Assembly: GCA_030605285.1 (NCBI GenBank)
Contig: JAUWIQ010000117.1
Coordinates: 1-6,599 of the forward strand
DNA: 6,599 nt
Direction: 5' to 3'
Source of the DNA: Planctomycetota bacterium
Lineage (GTDB): Bacteria > Planctomycetota > Planctomycetia > Pirellulales > UBA7805
Shown here: positions 5,545 to 6,599 of the stretch, piece after piece
Numbering within the stretch: the first letter of the stretch is position 1
Layout of the letters: each line of letters opens with the position of its first letter
Made by a program: the position numbers and the translations under genes
Notes under the pieces: generated by a model
What the model saw: only the letters and a program-made list of their open reading frames with translations
What the model was told of the DNA's origin: nothing
The model's database searches: none

Positions 5545-6599
5545 ATGAAGCGCTGGCAAGGATTGCTTAGCCTGTTGATCCTCATTATTTGGACTACGGG
5601 ATGTAAAACGCCTCATCGCACGGAGGCTCTCGAACGTGAACTCCGCTATCAGGAGGACATGATCTATCAGCTTCGGGATTACATCCAAACCTACAAATCC
5701 TATTTGGCTGAATGTCGCCAAGAGAATCAGGCTTGCCAGAAAAAAAGTGTGGCACTCGGTGAATGTTCTTCCAGATCGGGCCACAAAAACGACGATGGGG
5801 GTGTCAAGCTGGTGCCACCAAGCATCAAATTACCCGATGGTTTTAAGGGTCCAAAAATTGAATTACCTGGAAGTGAACAGGGCTCTAAAAACCAACTCCG
5901 GGCGCATCCGTTCAGCGACAATTCCATCGCGGAACAGCTGATTGGCAGCCAATGGAATTCTCCGCTGCTGGATCAGGTTACCCTGGCCCGATACCAGGAA
6001 TCGGTTCTGAAAGATCCTGCCGTGCCGACACCGCTAGCCGATGGGGAACGGCCGCTGGACCCCATCGTCGCAAGCCTTGCTCTTGGGCAAGACAAAGTCG
6101 GTGCTTACGCTGGCGAATCGGACTCTGGTGGCATCTGGATCTTGCTGGAGCCACGTAATGCAGCCAATCAGATCGTATCCCCGATCGGTGAGTTGTCGAT
6201 CGCGGTTCTTAATCCAAGCGCATACACCGAAAAACAAGCCCGCATTAGCAACTGGAAGTTTTCGCCAGAACAAATGGGGATGATTTCCAAAGGCCTCCCA
6301 CCAGGAGAGGGCCTGTTGCTAGAACTCCCCTGGGTAGGCAAACCGCCTGAGCAAAAGCTATTGGACCTTTATTTGCGGCTCATCACACCCGATGGGAATC
6401 GTCTGGTAGTCGATCAGGCAATCGACCTTTCGCAAGATCCACTGGATCGGCGTTCGGGTAGCGGGTATCGAGATCATGACGAAACCGGCTGGACTAAAAG
6501 GACTCGGACCCGGCCACGCGTCTTCACCGCAGTCATTCCGAACGGCGGTGCGGTGCCGAACAGTCACCAAGAGAATACAACAACGAGCGAGAATACAAC
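5545..6599 (+). CDS. Putative coiled-coil lipoprotein, 3' end beyond the window
   Basis: An open frame runs without a stop from ATG 5545 to the window edge (351 codons so far), so the C-terminus is missing. The N-terminus is a lipoprotein signal: MKRW, a hydrophobic core, then the lipobox TTGC with Cys20, predicting lipidation after cleavage. Residues about 25-65 (EALERELRYQEDMIYQLRDY, continuing to CRQENQACQKK) have heptad character and predict a coiled coil. A Pro/Gly-rich linker follows, including SIKLPDGFKGPKIELPG. Residues about 180-300 form a beta-rich domain (GGIWILLEPRN, SIAVLNPSAY, LLLELPWVG, LYLRLITPDGNRLVVDQ). The end is Thr/Asn-rich, with an 11-base direct repeat (6571-6581, 6589-6599). 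It starts 11 bp after clpP2 with no clear Shine-Dalgarno, suggesting translation linked to clpP2. I do not recognise a named family; an envelope role is inferred from the lipobox. Confidence 0.85.
   Translation, partial: MKRWQGLLSLLILIIWTTGCKTPHRTEALERELRYQEDMIYQLRDYIQTYKSYLAECRQENQACQKKSVALGECSSRSGHKNDDGGVKLVPPSIKLPDGFKGPKIELPGSEQGSKNQLRAHPFSDNSIAEQLIGSQWNSPLLDQVTLARYQESVLKDPAVPTPLADGERPLDPIVASLALGQDKVGAYAGESDSGGIWILLEPRNAANQIVSPIGELSIAVLNPSAYTEKQARISNWKFSPEQMGMISKGLPPGEGLLLELPWVGKPPEQKLLDLYLRLITPDGNRLVVDQAIDLSQDPLDRRSGSGYRDHDETGWTKRTRTRPRVFTAVIPNGGAVPNSHQENTTTSENT

Noticed and set aside
5747..6283. Several short frames on both strands at the right end
   Set aside because: They are out-of-frame shadows of the continuous lipoprotein frame from 5545 to the window end.

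Overview
The window looks like a chromosomal segment of a planctomycete, probably of the Pirellulales type. This rests on protein character, not on any search: a trigger factor with a long acidic N-terminus and C-terminal tail, two consecutive clpP genes directly after it, an associated coiled-coil lipoprotein, and hydrophobic 'hypothetical' proteins of a kind I associate with planctomycetes. All supported genes are on the + strand, and many have weak or no Shine-Dalgarno sequence. I see no insertion sequence, CRISPR array or phage gene.

Left part (1-1924). It opens with the C-terminal 228 residues of an M28-family metallopeptidase fold protein that matches glutaminyl-peptide cyclotransferases. 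A small membrane-protein locus (710-1178) follows 22 bp later. It is split into two frames exactly at a run of ten A residues; removing one A gives a single 155-residue protein with three hydrophobic segments. Next is an unrecognised membrane protein of 214 residues with four predicted membrane segments (1280-1924).

Middle (1925-2387). About 460 bp lack a convincing gene. They hold two candidate promoters (around 1937-1966 and 2241-2268), a few short hairpins and a perfect 18-bp tandem duplication (2315-2350). They lead into a complete tRNA-Gly with anticodon GCC (2388-2460).

Right part (2605-6599). This is a proteostasis cluster: trigger factor (tig), clpP1, clpP2, and an outer lipoprotein-like gene that starts 11 bp after clpP2 and runs off the window end. 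Trigger factor binds nascent chains at the ribosome exit tunnel, and the two ClpP proteins would form the chamber of an ATP-dependent Clp protease, perhaps as a mixed tetradecamer. The usual partner clpX does not follow clpP here; the lipoprotein gene occupies that place. Imperfect 15-bp tandem repeats lie between tig and clpP1. The most informative points are the A10 frame break, the tRNA-tig-clpP1-clpP2-lipoprotein arrangement, and the differences between the two ClpP proteins.
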